Below, piece after piece: positions 31,429 through 42,909 of a stretch of 64,000 nt of DNA. Numbering within the stretch: position 1 is the first letter of the stretch; each line of letters starts with the position of its first letter. The translations under genes were made by a program, and so were the position numbers. This stretch comes from Leptospira ainazelensis. Its GTDB lineage: Bacteria > Spirochaetota > Leptospiria > Leptospirales > Leptospiraceae. Below the pieces are notes generated by a model, which was not told where the DNA came from, made no database searches, and was given only the letters and a program-made list of their open reading frames with translations. The stretch covers positions 1 through 64,000 of the forward strand of contig NZ_JAFFPT010000079.1 of assembly GCF_016918785.1 (NCBI RefSeq), given 5' to 3'.

Positions 31429-32091
31429 CAGGCAATAGAAACTAAATTCTCCAAGAATTCAACTTTTTATTGATGAAAATTTTTGTTAAATCTCGGTCAA
31501 TTTTCAAATTTTAAAGAAAGGGTTCGAAATACGCCGAATCCTAGTTCGGCTCGTTTGGATCCTTCCCCAATTCTTATAAGAATCCTTGATTCCTGCGCCG
31601 TTGATCGGATGTATTTTTGTGAGATTGAAACTGTGAGAGTTCCTACTTTTTTCTCGGTTTTAAAAGGAGAATTTTGATTTTTAGAGGTCGGAACTCCACA
31701 GGACAAATCGTTTCCACCGGCCGGTGTTCCAAAAATTTTTTTCGGGGGGCCGCCAAACCGGAACAGACATTCCCTTTTATTCTCGGATCTTCTCTTGATG
31801 AAGTTCCAAAAACGTTGGATTGAAAGTCGCTTCTGAATTATAAGCGAATCGATTCGCCGCCGATAGAACGCTCGTGTCTTCTTCCCATTTGAGAATCTCA
31901 TCAGCTTCTTTCACCAAAAAGGTTTGTTCATCCTAGGAAGGTTTATTCTATTTTTTGAATTTAAGAATTTTGTAATATGATTGCGTTTTAAATCCGACTT
32001 CTCCGCAAACGCAGAAAGACCTGCGGACGTTTTTTATTCTTCTGATTGAAAAAAACCACGGGGCCGATCTCAAAGCCGATCGGTGATCAAA
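31429..32091. other. Gene-free gap with two motif copies
   Basis: About 660 bp without a credible gene. It holds GTGAGAGTTCCTAC at 31633-31646 and GTCGGAACTCCACAGG near 31687. The only long open frame (minus, 31497-31901) has no ribosome site, no family resemblance and runs through the repeat motif, so I do not call it. The end joins the structured element, copy C. Confidence 0.6.
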
Positions 32092-32172
<81 letters not shown>

Positions 32173-32174
<2 letters not shown>

Positions 32175-35100
32175 ATTCCTTCGGAAGAATGACGTGAAAG
32201 ACCGTTTTACCCGGTTCCGAACTGAGTTCGATTCTTCCTTCGTGTTTTTTTACGATTCTCCGAGAGATATCCAAGCCCAAACCGCTTCCTTCTCCGGGCC
32301 CTTTTGTAGTAAAAAATGGATCGAAAATTTTCTCAAACGTCTCGGGTGGAATTCCGGGGCCGTTGTCTTCGATCGAAACTTCCACTTCCTCTCCGGATTC
32401 CAAAATGGAAATTTTGATTTTTCCTTTGAACTTCATCGCCTGTAGTGCGTTATAGATAAGATTGGTCCAGACCTGAACCAAATCATCTGGATAGGCTTGG
32501 ATCAGAGGACGTGTGGGAAACTCAAGTTCCAATTCCACTCCGCTCTTGATCTTATTGTGATAGATCGTGAGAACCGTTTCTATGTTTTCCGCAAGATCGA
32601 TCGGCACTTTTCCTCTCGCTTCTTCCGCGTCTATATGCGCGTAATTTTTGAGGGCGTATACGATTTTCGAAGTCCTATCCACCGCCAAACGGATCGATAG
32701 AATATTTTTATAAGTCTGAATTTCCTCTAAGGCGAATTTTACGAGCGGGTAGTGGATCGGATTTTCAAAAAGAATCGGGAACTCTTCCAAGGCCTTCCCA
32801 ACCCCGTTGTCCAAAAGCCGATCGGCTATATCGTGGGGATTTTCAAACCCGAGGGATTTCAATCGGGCTCGTATTTCCTGCAAAAAACCTTTTCTGTGAT
32901 CTCTCGAAAGAATACTTTCCTTACTCTCGATTCCTCTTCTGATCATCTCGGAAAGATTGTGAACAAAATCTCTGCTCACCGAAGAAAGTTGCGGTCCTAA
33001 TTTTTCCATTCGATCCGCCGACGAATTCAGATAAGCCCTTAATTCTCCGCTCAACGCAGCGATGGCGCCTAACGGATTGTTGATCTCGTGCGCGATCCCC
33101 GCCACGAGTTGCCCAAGCGCAGCCATCTTTTCGGAAAGTATCAGTTGTTCCTGAGTCTTTTGTAAATTTTCAAGGGCTTGGGCTAGTTCCGAGGTTCTCG
33201 CTTGAACCGCCTTTTCCAATTCTTCTTTTGCTTCCTTTCTCTCCGCGTTTAACAAAAGTTGCGTTACTTGTTCTGCGATCGTCAAGACGAACTGTTTTTC
33301 GTAGCCCTTCCATTTTCTCAGATCCTTTCTGTGCCCTAAACAGACGATCCCTTTGATTTTTCCCCTTACAAAAAAAGGAACGTCCAGCAGCGAAACGATT
33401 TCCAAAGGAATACTATAGTCTTCCGCAAGTTCCGAAGTACGAGGATCATGAATCGCGTCGGTTGCGTCCACGAATCGATCCCTTAAGATCGATTCCGAAT
33501 AACGCGGATATAACTTTAGATCCATCCGTATTTTTTCGATATACCTTTGATCTCTTCGATCCCAACCCGCCACCACGGACCAGACGCTTAAATCATCGTT
33601 ATCGAAAATCCAGATCGTAGCACGGTCACAATTTAAAACCTCCGCGGCCATGATCGCGATTTTTTTAGCTCCCGACTCCAGATTTCCGGACGCAAATTCA
33701 GAATCGGTCGCCATCTCCATCAATGCCTGCGCGTGTAACGCAATCTGTTTTGATTGTTCTTCCTTTTCCCTGGTTGCGTTTTTGATCTGCGTGATATCGC
33801 GAGTGATCGCGATCGAAGTAGGAACGTTTCCCAAATTGACGAGGCGGGCCGAAAACAAAGTGTCTACGAGTTCGCCGTCCTTTCTTCTAAACCGAACTTC
33901 ATGGTCTCGGACAATTCCGTCCTCTTTCAGCTTATCGACGACCTCTTCCCTTTCTTTTATGTCGTTCCAGATTCCGAGTTCGATCGCGGTTTTTTCCTTT
34001 GTTTCCTCTTTGGTATACTGTAACATTTCGGAAAAGTGTTCGTTTACCTTGATATACTCTCCGGTGTAAAGATTACTAAGGGTGATCGTGTCCGGATTCA
34101 TCTCGAAGACCATCTCGAAAAGATCCTTACTTTCCTGCATCTTCGCGAAATATTCGTCCCTTTCCGCTTCCATTCTTTTTTTATCGGTAACGTCTATCAA
34201 AAGTGCGAGCAACATCGGCTTGCCGTTCCATTGAAAGACCCTATTTCCGGATAACACGTGTTTTACGGCGCCGTCCGAACTTTGTATGCTCGCTTCGATC
34301 GGTCCCGTTCCGCCCTTCTCCTGTAACTTTTTCAAAAGTTCGGATCGATCAAAAGAAGTCCTCCAAATTCCCAATTCTATGGACGACTTTCCGATGATTT
34401 GATCCCGAGTATAACCGATCAGTTCACAGTAGGATTGATTGATCTGGCGATAGATTCCGGTTTCGAGATCCGAGAGGGAGACCGCCGCAGGATTGAGCTG
34501 AAATAGTTTTTCGAAAAGATCCTTACTCAGTCTGAGTTCTTCGTCCAAAGCCTTTCTTTCCTCTTCCGCTTTCTTTTTATCCGAGATATCGGTCGCAAGA
34601 GAAATAACGTGTTTTCTTCCGTCCAAATCGGTGATTCGTGCGGAATAGAGAATCGGAATTTCAGCCCCGTCGGAAGCCGTAAAAACCGATTCCAAATTTT
34701 TTACTTCGTCGTGTTTTGAAAGCGCTTCGTAAACTTCGGCCCTAAAGTTTTCCGCGTTGTCCCATACTCTGATTTCTGGCGTGGTTTTTCCGATAACGTC
34801 CTCCCGTGCGAGTTTCAACATCTCCAAAAAACGTTCGTTGACGTCGACTATCTTGCGGGTTTCCCAATCAGTAAGAACAAGAGCGGATGGAATAAGTTGG
34901 AATAATTTTTGAAACATTCCCTTGCTACGTTGTAATTCATTTGCAAGGGATTCTAATTCGATAGCATTGGTTTTGATCTCAGAAATGTCGTGACCGATCG
35001 CGAGAATTTTTTTCTCTCCGAAAGAATCCAACATTCTCGCCGAAAAAAGAATCGTTCTAAGTTTTCCGTCCAGAGTCCGCATTTTGACTTCCAGATTTCG

Positions 35101-36144
35101 AACGACTCCGTCCGTTTTTAGACCGTTCAGAATTTTTTCCCGATCCGAAAGTTCGTAGTAGACTCCGAGTTCGACCGGAGATTTACCTATAACTTCCTCT
35201 TTCGTTTTGCCGAGATATTCCAAAAATAGCTCGTTTACAAAAAGATATTCTCCATTCAATTTTGATAATGTGATTGCGGATGGATTGAGACGGAATATCT
35301 GGTTGAGGATTTCTTCCTTTTCACGGACCTCGTCCAAAAGTTTTTGTTTTTCCCTTTCTTCCTTAATTCGATCGTTCATAGGAACCGTGATACTCAAAAG
35401 AACTTTTCCGCCCTTGTATTCGATCGCTTTGGCTGAAAACAAACCCCAAAATTCGATTCCGGTAACGGTTCGAAAGGGCATTTCAATTCCGTCCACAAAC
35501 CCGTCGCGTTTCATGATCGAAAGAATCGTTTCTCTCACTTCCCTGGAAAACCAAAGCCCGAGTTCCAAAGTGGTCTTACCGATGATCTTCTCAATCGTAG
35601 AATCCACTTGTTCGGCGAACTTTTGATTCGCTTCCAAAATTCTTCCGGTTTGTATTTCAGTCAGAGCCATCGGAAGAGGATTGAGTAAAAAAATACTTTT
35701 GAGCGCGTCCCAACCCTCTTTGGCTTCTTGGTAGAGTTTTTGTTGAACGTCTTCGTTTCTTTTTTGTCCGGAGATATCCCTAAGGATGGCCCAAATCGCT
35801 ACCGGTTCTTTAGAATCGTTTTGAATGATATAAACTTTAACGCATATCGGAACTACACTTCCGTCCTTGCGTTTGTAATCCGTTTCAAATTCCTGGGAAG
35901 AGCCGGTCGGAAGTAGATATTCTTCAAAAATTCTTTTTTCTTTAACGATCCAATGATCCGGAGTCAGGGACCAAAGCGTCATTTTGCGGAGTTCTTCGAT
36001 GGAATCACCCGTTAGGGAAAGAAAGGCAGGGTTGGCTTCTAAAAAAACTCCGTCCAGATTCGCGATCGCGATTCCATCTCGACTCGTTTCAAAAATTTGC
36101 CGGAAAAATTCCGAGTTCAAAAGATGGGAGTCGAGAGTTTCCAT
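32173..36144 (-). CDS. Sensor histidine kinase with six PAS domains and GAF
   Basis: A 1,323-residue kinase without membrane segments. Six PAS domains occupy about 10-125, 148-260, 275-390, 408-525, 540-655 and 672-790. Domains 2 to 6 look like successive duplications: most share a '..LNP.A..LS.L.TG.....N..F.E..' core followed by 'IGK...ELG(I/V)W'. A GAF domain (808-965) and coiled coil (968-1005) lead to the H box with His1019 ([12 protein letters not shown]). About 150 residues separate it from the ATPase domain (1205-1323: [32 protein letters not shown]). The H box and ATPase look active. No response regulator is adjacent. Confidence 0.93.
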
Positions 36145-36270
36145 AGCGGGCTAATAGTAAAAGACGGCAATTTCCTAACAAGATCAGAAAAGGAAAATAC
36201 CATTTTACAGGGAAATTCGGAAAATTAGAAATTTCAGATTAAAAACGAGTTTTATTTTGAAATTCCCGAT

Positions 36271-37407
36271 TTAAGGACCGGATACACAGCGATAATACCA
36301 GGCGGCGGCCTTTCCGTTTCCGCCCATGAGACCGTTGTTAAAAAACACGGCCCAACCGTAGGTTAGATTGGAACGATCCGTGGAAGAAGTCCAATAGTAT
36401 TGGGAAGCCGTTCCGGGGAATAACGCTCCGTTGATGGAAGGATTCGAAATCGTATAATCCACAATACTGTGAAGTTCGTTCAAGTTTGGAAGTCTCCAGC
36501 TTAAACCCGCCAGATTCAACGCGGAACAAGTGCTCAAGGCCTGTTGCCAAGTTCCGGTGCTCGCTCCGGAACTCTGCCAGATAAGACCGGTTCGGTTGTC
36601 GGTCACCGTGGCGTTTCCATTATCCGTAAGCGAAGGTGATTGAAGCTGGGTTCCCGAAACACAACGAACCGCATAAGGCCCGGTACCGAAGTTCATCTGA
36701 TTGAAAAACCCGACGTTCATCTGAACATACCATCCGGTCGTGGCCGGACTTGGAGCATACGGGGTGGAAGAATAAAAAGTCGTAGCCGGATTGCTCGGAA
36801 AGTTTGTAGAATCCACGCCGGTAGGACTTTCCGTATTGGCAAAACGGGACAGCTCCAAGATCGAAGGCAGCCTCCAGGTTTTGATTCCCGCGTAACCGTC
36901 GCCGGAATTGAGAGAATTGAGAGAGGAGCAAGCTGCGGGAGCGGTGGAGAATGTATAAGTGGTCGCACCACCGATGGTACAAAGATTTCCGCTCAATCCT
37001 TCCGGACAGGTTTTCCAAATCAAACCTCGGATGTTATCCAATGTCGTATAATCATTTGTATAAACCGAATGAGAAGTCGGTCCCGTATAACTGCGACCCG
37101 AAGGAATATTTGCAAAATCGGCATCCTGACGCGGATACGTGGCATCCGAACAGGGAATATTGGCGCCAGTATCGTAGCAGAGGGTTTGTCCCGTGTCCGA
37201 GATCTTTTCCGGAAAAAAAACACCATCGTTAGCCGCGGTATTTGGCAAAAGCCCTCTACACTCGGGTGTTTGCAAAAGAAGACATTTCAGAATCTCGGTA
37301 TCCTTCCACGCTTGAGAATAAGGAACCGCCGGATTATAAGGCTCCTTTCCGGGATCACAGAAAATAAAAAAGAAGAATGGAATTATAAAAAAGGTGCCCC
37401 GATACAT
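36271..37407 (-). CDS. Lipoprotein with two DUF1566 (Lcl-type) domains
   Basis: A 378-residue lipoprotein; the signal ends FFFIFCDPG, with Cys17 as the likely lipidated residue. Two repeats of the DUF1566 fold are visible: at about 125-255 (RGLIWKTCPEG, KTWRLPSILELSRF, VRCVSG) and 262-378 (TGLIWQSSGAST, LSWRLPNLNELHSIVDY, YWTSSTDRSNLTYGWAVFF, YRCVSGP). The family is common among Leptospira and Legionella surface or secreted proteins and has a C-type-lectin-like core. Ligand unknown. It stands alone with about 125 bp to the kinase gene. Confidence 0.88.
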   Translation of the reverse strand: MYRGTFFIIPFFFFIFCDPGKEPYNPAVPYSQAWKDTEILKCLLLQTPECRGLLPNTAANDGVFFPEKISDTGQTLCYDTGANIPCSDATYPRQDADFANIPSGRSYTGPTSHSVYTNDYTTLDNIRGLIWKTCPEGLSGNLCTIGGATTYTFSTAPAACSSLNSLNSGDGYAGIKTWRLPSILELSRFANTESPTGVDSTNFPSNPATTFYSSTPYAPSPATTGWYVQMNVGFFNQMNFGTGPYAVRCVSGTQLQSPSLTDNGNATVTDNRTGLIWQSSGASTGTWQQALSTCSALNLAGLSWRLPNLNELHSIVDYTISNPSINGALFPGTASQYYWTSSTDRSNLTYGWAVFFNNGLMGGNGKAAAWYYRCVSGP

Positions 37408-37774
37408 AACCTAATTGTACCGATCTCGATTTATCTTTAGTCAAGAAATTTTTTACAAAGTAGAGTTTTATAAAAAAATAGTCCCGGAATACTTTCATTC
37501 TTTTGCCTTAGGATCGACTCGTTTCCAAAAAAAAATCGGAAGCCGATGTCCGTCTTTTACGACCCGTTGGATATAAGCTAAAATCGAGATTTGAAATTCC
37601 TCGGCAAAATAGCCTCGAAACATGAAATCAAACTTCGATAAACAAGGATGGCCTAAAAAAGAAGATTCCGTCAGGGGACTTGCATTTATGATTCGGCGGA
37701 GTGGAAAAAAACACCCAAACTCGCCCAATAAATTAGTTTATTGTAATATTCTTAAGCGCAAAAAAAAGAAAGAA
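37408..37774. other. Gap between sufB and the DUF1566 gene, nothing recognised
   Basis: A/T-rich, no credible coding region, no motif copies of the GGAACT type and no terminator with a T-run. It lies downstream of sufB and upstream of the DUF1566 lipoprotein gene, so it should contain the promoter of the latter. Confidence 0.6.
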
Positions 37775-39190
37775 TTAGGTCACGACGGATTCGCTGTTTT
37801 CCTGGATGACATGTCCGTCTTCGAGAATCATACGAATGAGTCTTGTCATCTCCACTGAATATTCCACGTTGAGATGTTTGGTCACACCTTCGCAAAATCC
37901 GTTGATGATGAGAAGTTTTGCGTCGTCTTCGGATAAACCGCGGGACTGAAGATAAAAAAGCTGGTCTTCGTCGATTCTAGAAACGGTCGCCTCATAGTTT
38001 AGAGTTCCATTCTGACCCGAAACGTCGTTGTAAGGATACGCGTGAGACTGAGAACGATTGTCCATCATAAGACCGTCGCATTTTACGTGAGAATAAGAAT
38101 TCTCCGAACCCGTGGTAAACTTCACAAGTCCTCTGTAAGAATTGATTCCTCCGTCCAGAGAAACACCTTTTGCTAATATATTGCTTCTTGTATTTTTGCC
38201 GACGTGAATGATTCTCGCGCCCGTATCTTGGATCTGTCCTCCGCCCGCAAACGCGAGCGACAGGATATCACCTGTAGAATGATCTCCTTGAAGAACGATT
38301 CCCGGATATTTTACGGTGTTCGCGCCGATGTTCACGTCGGTCCAGGTGATATGCCCTCTTTCATGGCATAACCCGCGTTTGACGGTCCAGTTATACATAT
38401 TCTTCTTCCAATTCTGGATCGTGGTATAAAAGATTTTTGAATTTTTGTGAGCGACAAGTTCCACGACGGCGGTATGAAAGTTGGTTCCCTTATCTTGTAC
38501 CGAAGAACATCCTTCCGAATATTCTATCTCGGCGCCTTCATCTGCGATCAGTAATGTTCTTTCGTATTGTCCGGAAGAGGCTGCGGTGACTTTGAAGTAG
38601 GCCTGAAGAGGCATCGGAGTTTTTACGCCCTTAGGAACGAAGGCAAAGGATCCTCCGGAAAAAACACAACTATTGAGAGCTGAGAATTTATTGTCGCCGA
38701 CGCTAACGACGGTTCCGAGATATTTTCTTACGATATCCGGATATTCACGGATGGCGGTATCGATATCGCAGAAAAGAATTCCGAGTTCGGTCAATTCTTT
38801 CTTCACGTTTGCGTAGACGGTTTCGGAATCGTTCATCGCTTCGATTCCCGCTAAATACTTTCTTTCGTGTTCGGGAATTCCCAGACGTTCGAAAGATTTT
38901 AAGACTTCGGGATCGACTTCGTCCCAGGATTTTTTCTTCTTTTGATTGGATCCGATATAATGAGTATAAGAATCGATGTCTACGTTGAAGTTGGGAAAAA
39001 ATCCCCAGGTCGGCATCGGTTTTTGTTCGTAGATTTCGAATGCTTTGAGGCGAAATTCCGTAAGCCAGGAAGGCTCATTCTTAATATGAGAAATGGATTC
39101 TACAACCTTTCGGGTCAAACCTTTCGGGAAGTTATCGGCGCGGTAAAACCGATCCGCCGGATTGTTTTCTTTTTCCAAGACCTGTTCCAT
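37775..39190 (-). CDS. sufB: Fe-S cluster assembly scaffold SufB
   Basis: A 471-residue SufB, the scaffold on which the SUF system builds iron-sulfur clusters. Family signatures are present along the chain: [59 protein letters not shown] and [15 protein letters not shown], then [21 protein letters not shown] strong GGAGG lies eight bases before the ATG. Usually sufB sits with sufC, sufD and sufS, but none is in the flanking genes here, so the partners must be elsewhere. The DUF1566 gene downstream is separated by 367 bp and is not functionally linked. Confidence 0.95.
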   Translation of the reverse strand: MEQVLEKENNPADRFYRADNFPKGLTRKVVESISHIKNEPSWLTEFRLKAFEIYEQKPMPTWGFFPNFNVDIDSYTHYIGSNQKKKKSWDEVDPEVLKSFERLGIPEHERKYLAGIEAMNDSETVYANVKKELTELGILFCDIDTAIREYPDIVRKYLGTVVSVGDNKFSALNSCVFSGGSFAFVPKGVKTPMPLQAYFKVTAASSGQYERTLLIADEGAEIEYSEGCSSVQDKGTNFHTAVVELVAHKNSKIFYTTIQNWKKNMYNWTVKRGLCHERGHITWTDVNIGANTVKYPGIVLQGDHSTGDILSLAFAGGGQIQDTGARIIHVGKNTRSNILAKGVSLDGGINSYRGLVKFTTGSENSYSHVKCDGLMMDNRSQSHAYPYNDVSGQNGTLNYEATVSRIDEDQLFYLQSRGLSEDDAKLLIINGFCEGVTKHLNVEYSVEMTRLIRMILEDGHVIQENSESVVT

Positions 39191-39278
39191 CTTTATTGCC
39201 TCCGAAAGTTAGACTTGATTGCGACCTAATTTGCGATCCGTAGAGAGCAAATTAAACAAATTACTGAAGTCTCCACAA

Positions 39279-39440
39279 GAATCAGTCGGAACTACGACGA
39301 TCACTCGTGAAACTTCGCAGGCCCCACCCTGATTTTGGGTGGCGGGGTGGGTGGTGGAAGTTTCCGGAGACCTTTCTCTATCACAAAATCATAATTTTCG
39401 CAATGAAAAAGTTTCCCTCGTTTCCGTAGGAACTCCTACA
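39279..39440 (-). repeat. Dispersed ~160-bp element, uninterrupted copy
   Basis: On the minus strand it runs from GTAGGAGTTCCTAC, through TTATGATTTTGTGATA and CCCCGCCACCC, to GTCGTAGTTCCGAC. The copy near 13.4 kb has the same sequence order but is split by 2 kb of IS sequence after CCGCCACC. Both ends are variants of the GTRGGAACTCC motif, so the element is bounded by motif copies. Confidence 0.85.
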
Positions 39441-39760
39441 AAATTCCGCTTTTGGACAATTGTCGTTCCCACTCAGCTTTTGGAACGGCTATCCCCAAGA
39501 GCGATTTTCGAGTTTCTTTCTGGATCAAAATTACGATCCATAAAAGAACCCCGACTTATTAAGAAGTCGGATCGGAAACTCGAAAATTTTAACGGATTCA
39601 GAGTGATTCTTCTTACGTTCGAAAAAAGAATTCTTACTTCAAGTCGATCTTTCAAAACGGGATTCGAAACTCTCGGAACATTCTTCCAAAATGGAAATAA
39701 AAGAATTCAGTTTTATATTCTTTAAGCGATTCCGTTTTTCAATCACTTAAGAACCATCAT

Positions 39761-39780
39761 CCGCAGGCAAACGCCTGCGG
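39761..39780 (-). terminator. Hairpin after the peroxiredoxin gene
   Basis: Perfect 8-bp stem CCGCAGGC/GCCTGCGG with a 4-base loop, 11 bp beyond the stop codon. No T-run follows on the minus strand, so it is a weak or factor-assisted terminator. Confidence 0.55.
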
Positions 39781-39791
39781 ACAGGAAAAAA

Positions 39792-40373
<582 letters not shown>

Positions 40374-40439
40374 TTTGTTTCTCCTTTGTGAATTTGTTTT
40401 GAAACTTTAGACCCTTCCATTCTATCCTTCCAGTCCTCC

Positions 40440-40475
<36 letters not shown>

Positions 40476-40532
40476 TTAATTCTAAAAAATTTGGACGGAA
40501 CTCCGGACAAAGAATCCTCTGAGAGGCGAAAT

Positions 40533-40972
40533 GTGAGAGTTCCTACTTTTTGAAAAGAGGGAAAAGGACCAAGAAAGAATCCCTTAGATCGAGGCAGAAA
40601 TCCCGGAAAAAAGGAGATGTTCCGACTTTTTCATAAAAATTGCGGGAACTCCCCGGATTTTCGCACCTTCCAAGTGAGGCTGCTTCTTGTAGAGGGGAAA
40701 AGGTCGGAACTTACGACCTCCCCTTTCTCGAAAAATCACTTCCAGTGTGAGAGTTCCTACTTTTAAAAACTCTAAAAAAAGCCGCCTCAATCCTTCCAAA
40801 GAAAAAACCCATTCTCAATCCGCAAGAACACAAAACGGGAACGCGGCCTCGCGTGGGAACTCCTCTTCAAATCCACACCTGAAACGGTCCGCAAAAAAGG
40901 TTCTGTGGGAACTCTCACAAAAAAAAGGGAAACTCCTTACTCAAGGAACTAAAAAAAGTAGGAACTCACACG
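40533..40972. repeat. Cluster of GTRGGAACTCNCAC motifs in a 660-bp gap
   Basis: The gap 40374-41034 has no gene except the PerR box region at its start. It contains the motif at least five times: GTGAGAGTTCCTAC at 40533 and 40747, GTGGGAACTCCTC at 40853, GTGGGAACTCTCAC at 40905 and GTAGGAACTCACAC at 40959, plus weaker forms near 40640 and 40710. Orientation changes along the cluster (two reversed, then three forward). Confidence 0.85.
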
Positions 40973-41034
40973 GAAAGAAACTCTAAACCAAAAATACCTC
41001 GCAAAGAAGAATCCAATCTGAGTCCAATTGATAT

Positions 41035-41460
41035 ATGGAAACAGCGCTCTTGATTCTCCTTTGTTGTACATCGCTCGTCGGACCCCGAACGGGAGTTCAT
41101 GAAGACGAACTTAACTATTGCTCCCCGCGTCCGAACTGCGTCTCAAGCCAGAGTTCCACCTACAACCCGATCCATCATATCGACCCTTTTCATTATACCG
41201 AAGAGAAAGAAGCTGCCTTTCAAAAACTCAAAGAAAAATTGGAAGAGGCGGATCGAGTGAGCGTCTTGGAAGTGAACGGAAATTATATCAAAACCCGATT
41301 TTATACGCGGGTCTTTCACTTTCCCGATACGGTGGAATTCCTCTTCGAAGAAAATACAAAAACGGTGCAGATCCGATCCGAATCCATCCTCGGGCTCTTT
41401 GATTTTCTCGCAAACAGAAGAAGACTCAACAATCTCAGAGAAGAACTCGGCTGGGAATAA
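41035..41460 (+). CDS. DUF1499 family lipoprotein
   Basis: A 141-residue exported protein. The short N-terminus METALLILLCCTS could be a lipoprotein signal ending in a Cys. The mature part matches DUF1499: CSPRPNCVSSQS near the start, then KLKEKLEEADRVSVLEVNGN, YTRVFHFPDTVEFLFEE and VQIRSESILG. The last helix (NRRRLNNLREELG) is also a family feature. DUF1499 proteins are usually periplasmic and of unknown function. It is monocistronic. Confidence 0.85.
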   Translation: METALLILLCCTSLVGPRTGVHEDELNYCSPRPNCVSSQSSTYNPIHHIDPFHYTEEKEAAFQKLKEKLEEADRVSVLEVNGNYIKTRFYTRVFHFPDTVEFLFEENTKTVQIRSESILGLFDFLANRRRLNNLREELGWE

Positions 41461-41882
41461 AATTTTTAGAATATTCTATTTTAGGAATATTCTGGGCGAG
41501 TCCTGCTCGCAATTCTTCTAAAAGGAAAACGAATCGACATCGGAGCAGGACCGGGCTCTCCGCTCCAATCTGCGAAGCGCGTTTCGGATTCTCAAAAAAA
41601 AAAGCGCATCGCAGGATTTCCGCTTCGATCCCTCTCGCGTTGAATTTTTCTATCAAGAAAGATCCGTCGTAAAAAGAAACCTCCTACAAAACTGGATGGA
41701 TCCGTAATAAAAACGATGGAGTTCCCACAGATTACGTCTCTTCGACTTTTTGTGAGGATCCCAATCGGGCTTTTATCATCCAAAAAAGTATGAGTTCCAA
41801 CAGTCTAAAGTTTATAACAGATCCAAAATTCTTTGCAATGGGAGTTCCCACATTTTCAGATGTTAAGACAAGCGCAAAACGT
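41461..41882. other. Gap between convergent genes with motif copies
   Basis: No gene. It holds the inverted repeats TAGAATATTCTA and GAATATTC just after the DUF1499 stop, then the second copy of the 43-bp repeat (41703-41746), a TGAGTTCCAAC variant near 41790 and TGGGAGTTCCCA at 41839-41850. Confidence 0.65.
41703..41746 (-). repeat. Dispersed repeat around GTGGGAACTCC, copy 2 of 2
   Basis: Reverse complement of the repeat at 6187-6229: CGTAATAAAAACGATGGAG on the plus strand, then TTCCCACAGATTACGTCTC. One base is inserted in the A-run and one base differs near the end. Confidence 0.9.
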
Positions 41883-42758
41883 TCAAAGACTTCCGTCGAT
41901 CTCTTCGATCCTCAGATCATCGTTAAAAACGGAACCGGAAGGGACGGTCGGAGGTGCGTAGAGACCAAAATGAAGTTGTGCGATCGTTTTTTTTCTACAA
42001 AACACTTTCGCCTGAGAAACGAGGGTTCCATTCTGCCAGACCTTAACCACACCTTCCGGATTTTGAAAATCCAAAAAAACTTTGATCTGGACCCATTGAG
42101 ACTTAGGAAACTGTAGAGACGTATTCTGAAAAGAAGTGATCTTTTGACCGCTGGAAGGAACGTGCATAAGATGAACAAAACCGTCATAACTCAAATTTAC
42201 AAGAACGGGACTGTTCCAGGAATCCGAAACATCGTCGGCGATCGTCGCAAAACTAAACCATTCGTTTTCGGGAGACATCTGACGAAGATTCATATCCAAC
42301 CAAACGTTGAACGTGATCAAAACCGGAGTGACAAAACTACCGCCCGAAGTCTTCTGAAGTTGAATCGTAGGATATCCTCGATGATTGTTGTTGATCCAAG
42401 GATTGGTCGGAATGTAAGCCGATTGAATCCAACCTTTATGGGATTTTGTCCCGCTCAAAACCTGTTCCGCCGAAAGATCGTGAGAAGCGCTTCCCTGATA
42501 GTTTTGAGGAACGATATAAAAGTTCGAAAAATCATTCACCGATTCAAAGGAAGTAAAAAAAGTTCGGTTGGCCTGAGTTCTCGAAAGATTGGCTTCCGGA
42601 GAACACTGAGCTTGGTTGACCGCCCCTAAAAGAAGTAAATTCTGCAAAGAAGTATCTTCTTTGTTTTGATCGCAGAAATTCAAAAGGCAGATACAGACAA
42701 AAAGAAAGATTCGGATTCTACTTTTTGAATTCAAAAACGTTGAGGAAAAAGTTTGCAT
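41883..42758 (-). CDS. Lipoprotein with lectin/LamG-like jelly-roll domain
   Basis: A 291-residue lipoprotein; the signal ends CLLNFCDQN, giving a lipidated Cys near position 29. From about 70 to the end it reads like a concanavalin/LamG-type jelly roll: FFTSFESVNDFSNFY, ITFNVWLDMNL, WFSFATIADDVSDSW, VLVNLSYDGFVHLMH, KSQWVQIKVFLDF and VKVWQNGTLVSQAKV. This is the pattern of polysaccharide-binding or polysaccharide-lyase-like folds. No catalytic residues can be assigned. A carbohydrate-binding surface role is inference. Confidence 0.72.
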   Translation of the reverse strand: MQTFSSTFLNSKSRIRIFLFVCICLLNFCDQNKEDTSLQNLLLLGAVNQAQCSPEANLSRTQANRTFFTSFESVNDFSNFYIVPQNYQGSASHDLSAEQVLSGTKSHKGWIQSAYIPTNPWINNNHRGYPTIQLQKTSGGSFVTPVLITFNVWLDMNLRQMSPENEWFSFATIADDVSDSWNSPVLVNLSYDGFVHLMHVPSSGQKITSFQNTSLQFPKSQWVQIKVFLDFQNPEGVVKVWQNGTLVSQAKVFCRKKTIAQLHFGLYAPPTVPSGSVFNDDLRIEEIDGSL

Positions 42759-42909
42759 AGGGTTTCTTTTTTAAGAAGACGTCCAAAAGAAAAATCAAAA
42801 AAACAAACCGATCCCCTAAGGGATGTCCGACTTAAAAAACATCGTGCCTGTTTAAGATTTTCACTTTTTGGAAAATTCTTTCCGGAAAAGAGAGACTCAA
42901 AAAACAAAC

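Larger units (their letters stand above)
39191..39791. other. Gap upstream of sufB with a full dispersed element
   Basis: 600 bp with no credible gene. It contains the uninterrupted copy of the ~160-bp element (39279-39440) and, near the end, the hairpin following the peroxiredoxin gene. 39440-39760 shows nothing recognisable. Confidence 0.65.

Noticed and set aside
31497..31901. A 134-codon open frame on the minus strand.
   Set aside because: It runs through a dispersed motif, has no ribosome site and no recognisable features; likely non-coding.
39339..39725. A 128-codon open frame on the plus strand.
   Set aside because: It runs through the 160-bp dispersed element and has no protein-like composition.
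41461..41510. TAGAATATTCTA palindromes after the DUF1499 gene resembled PerR/Fur boxes.
   Set aside because: They lie just after a stop codon and far from any gene start, so a promoter role is unlikely.
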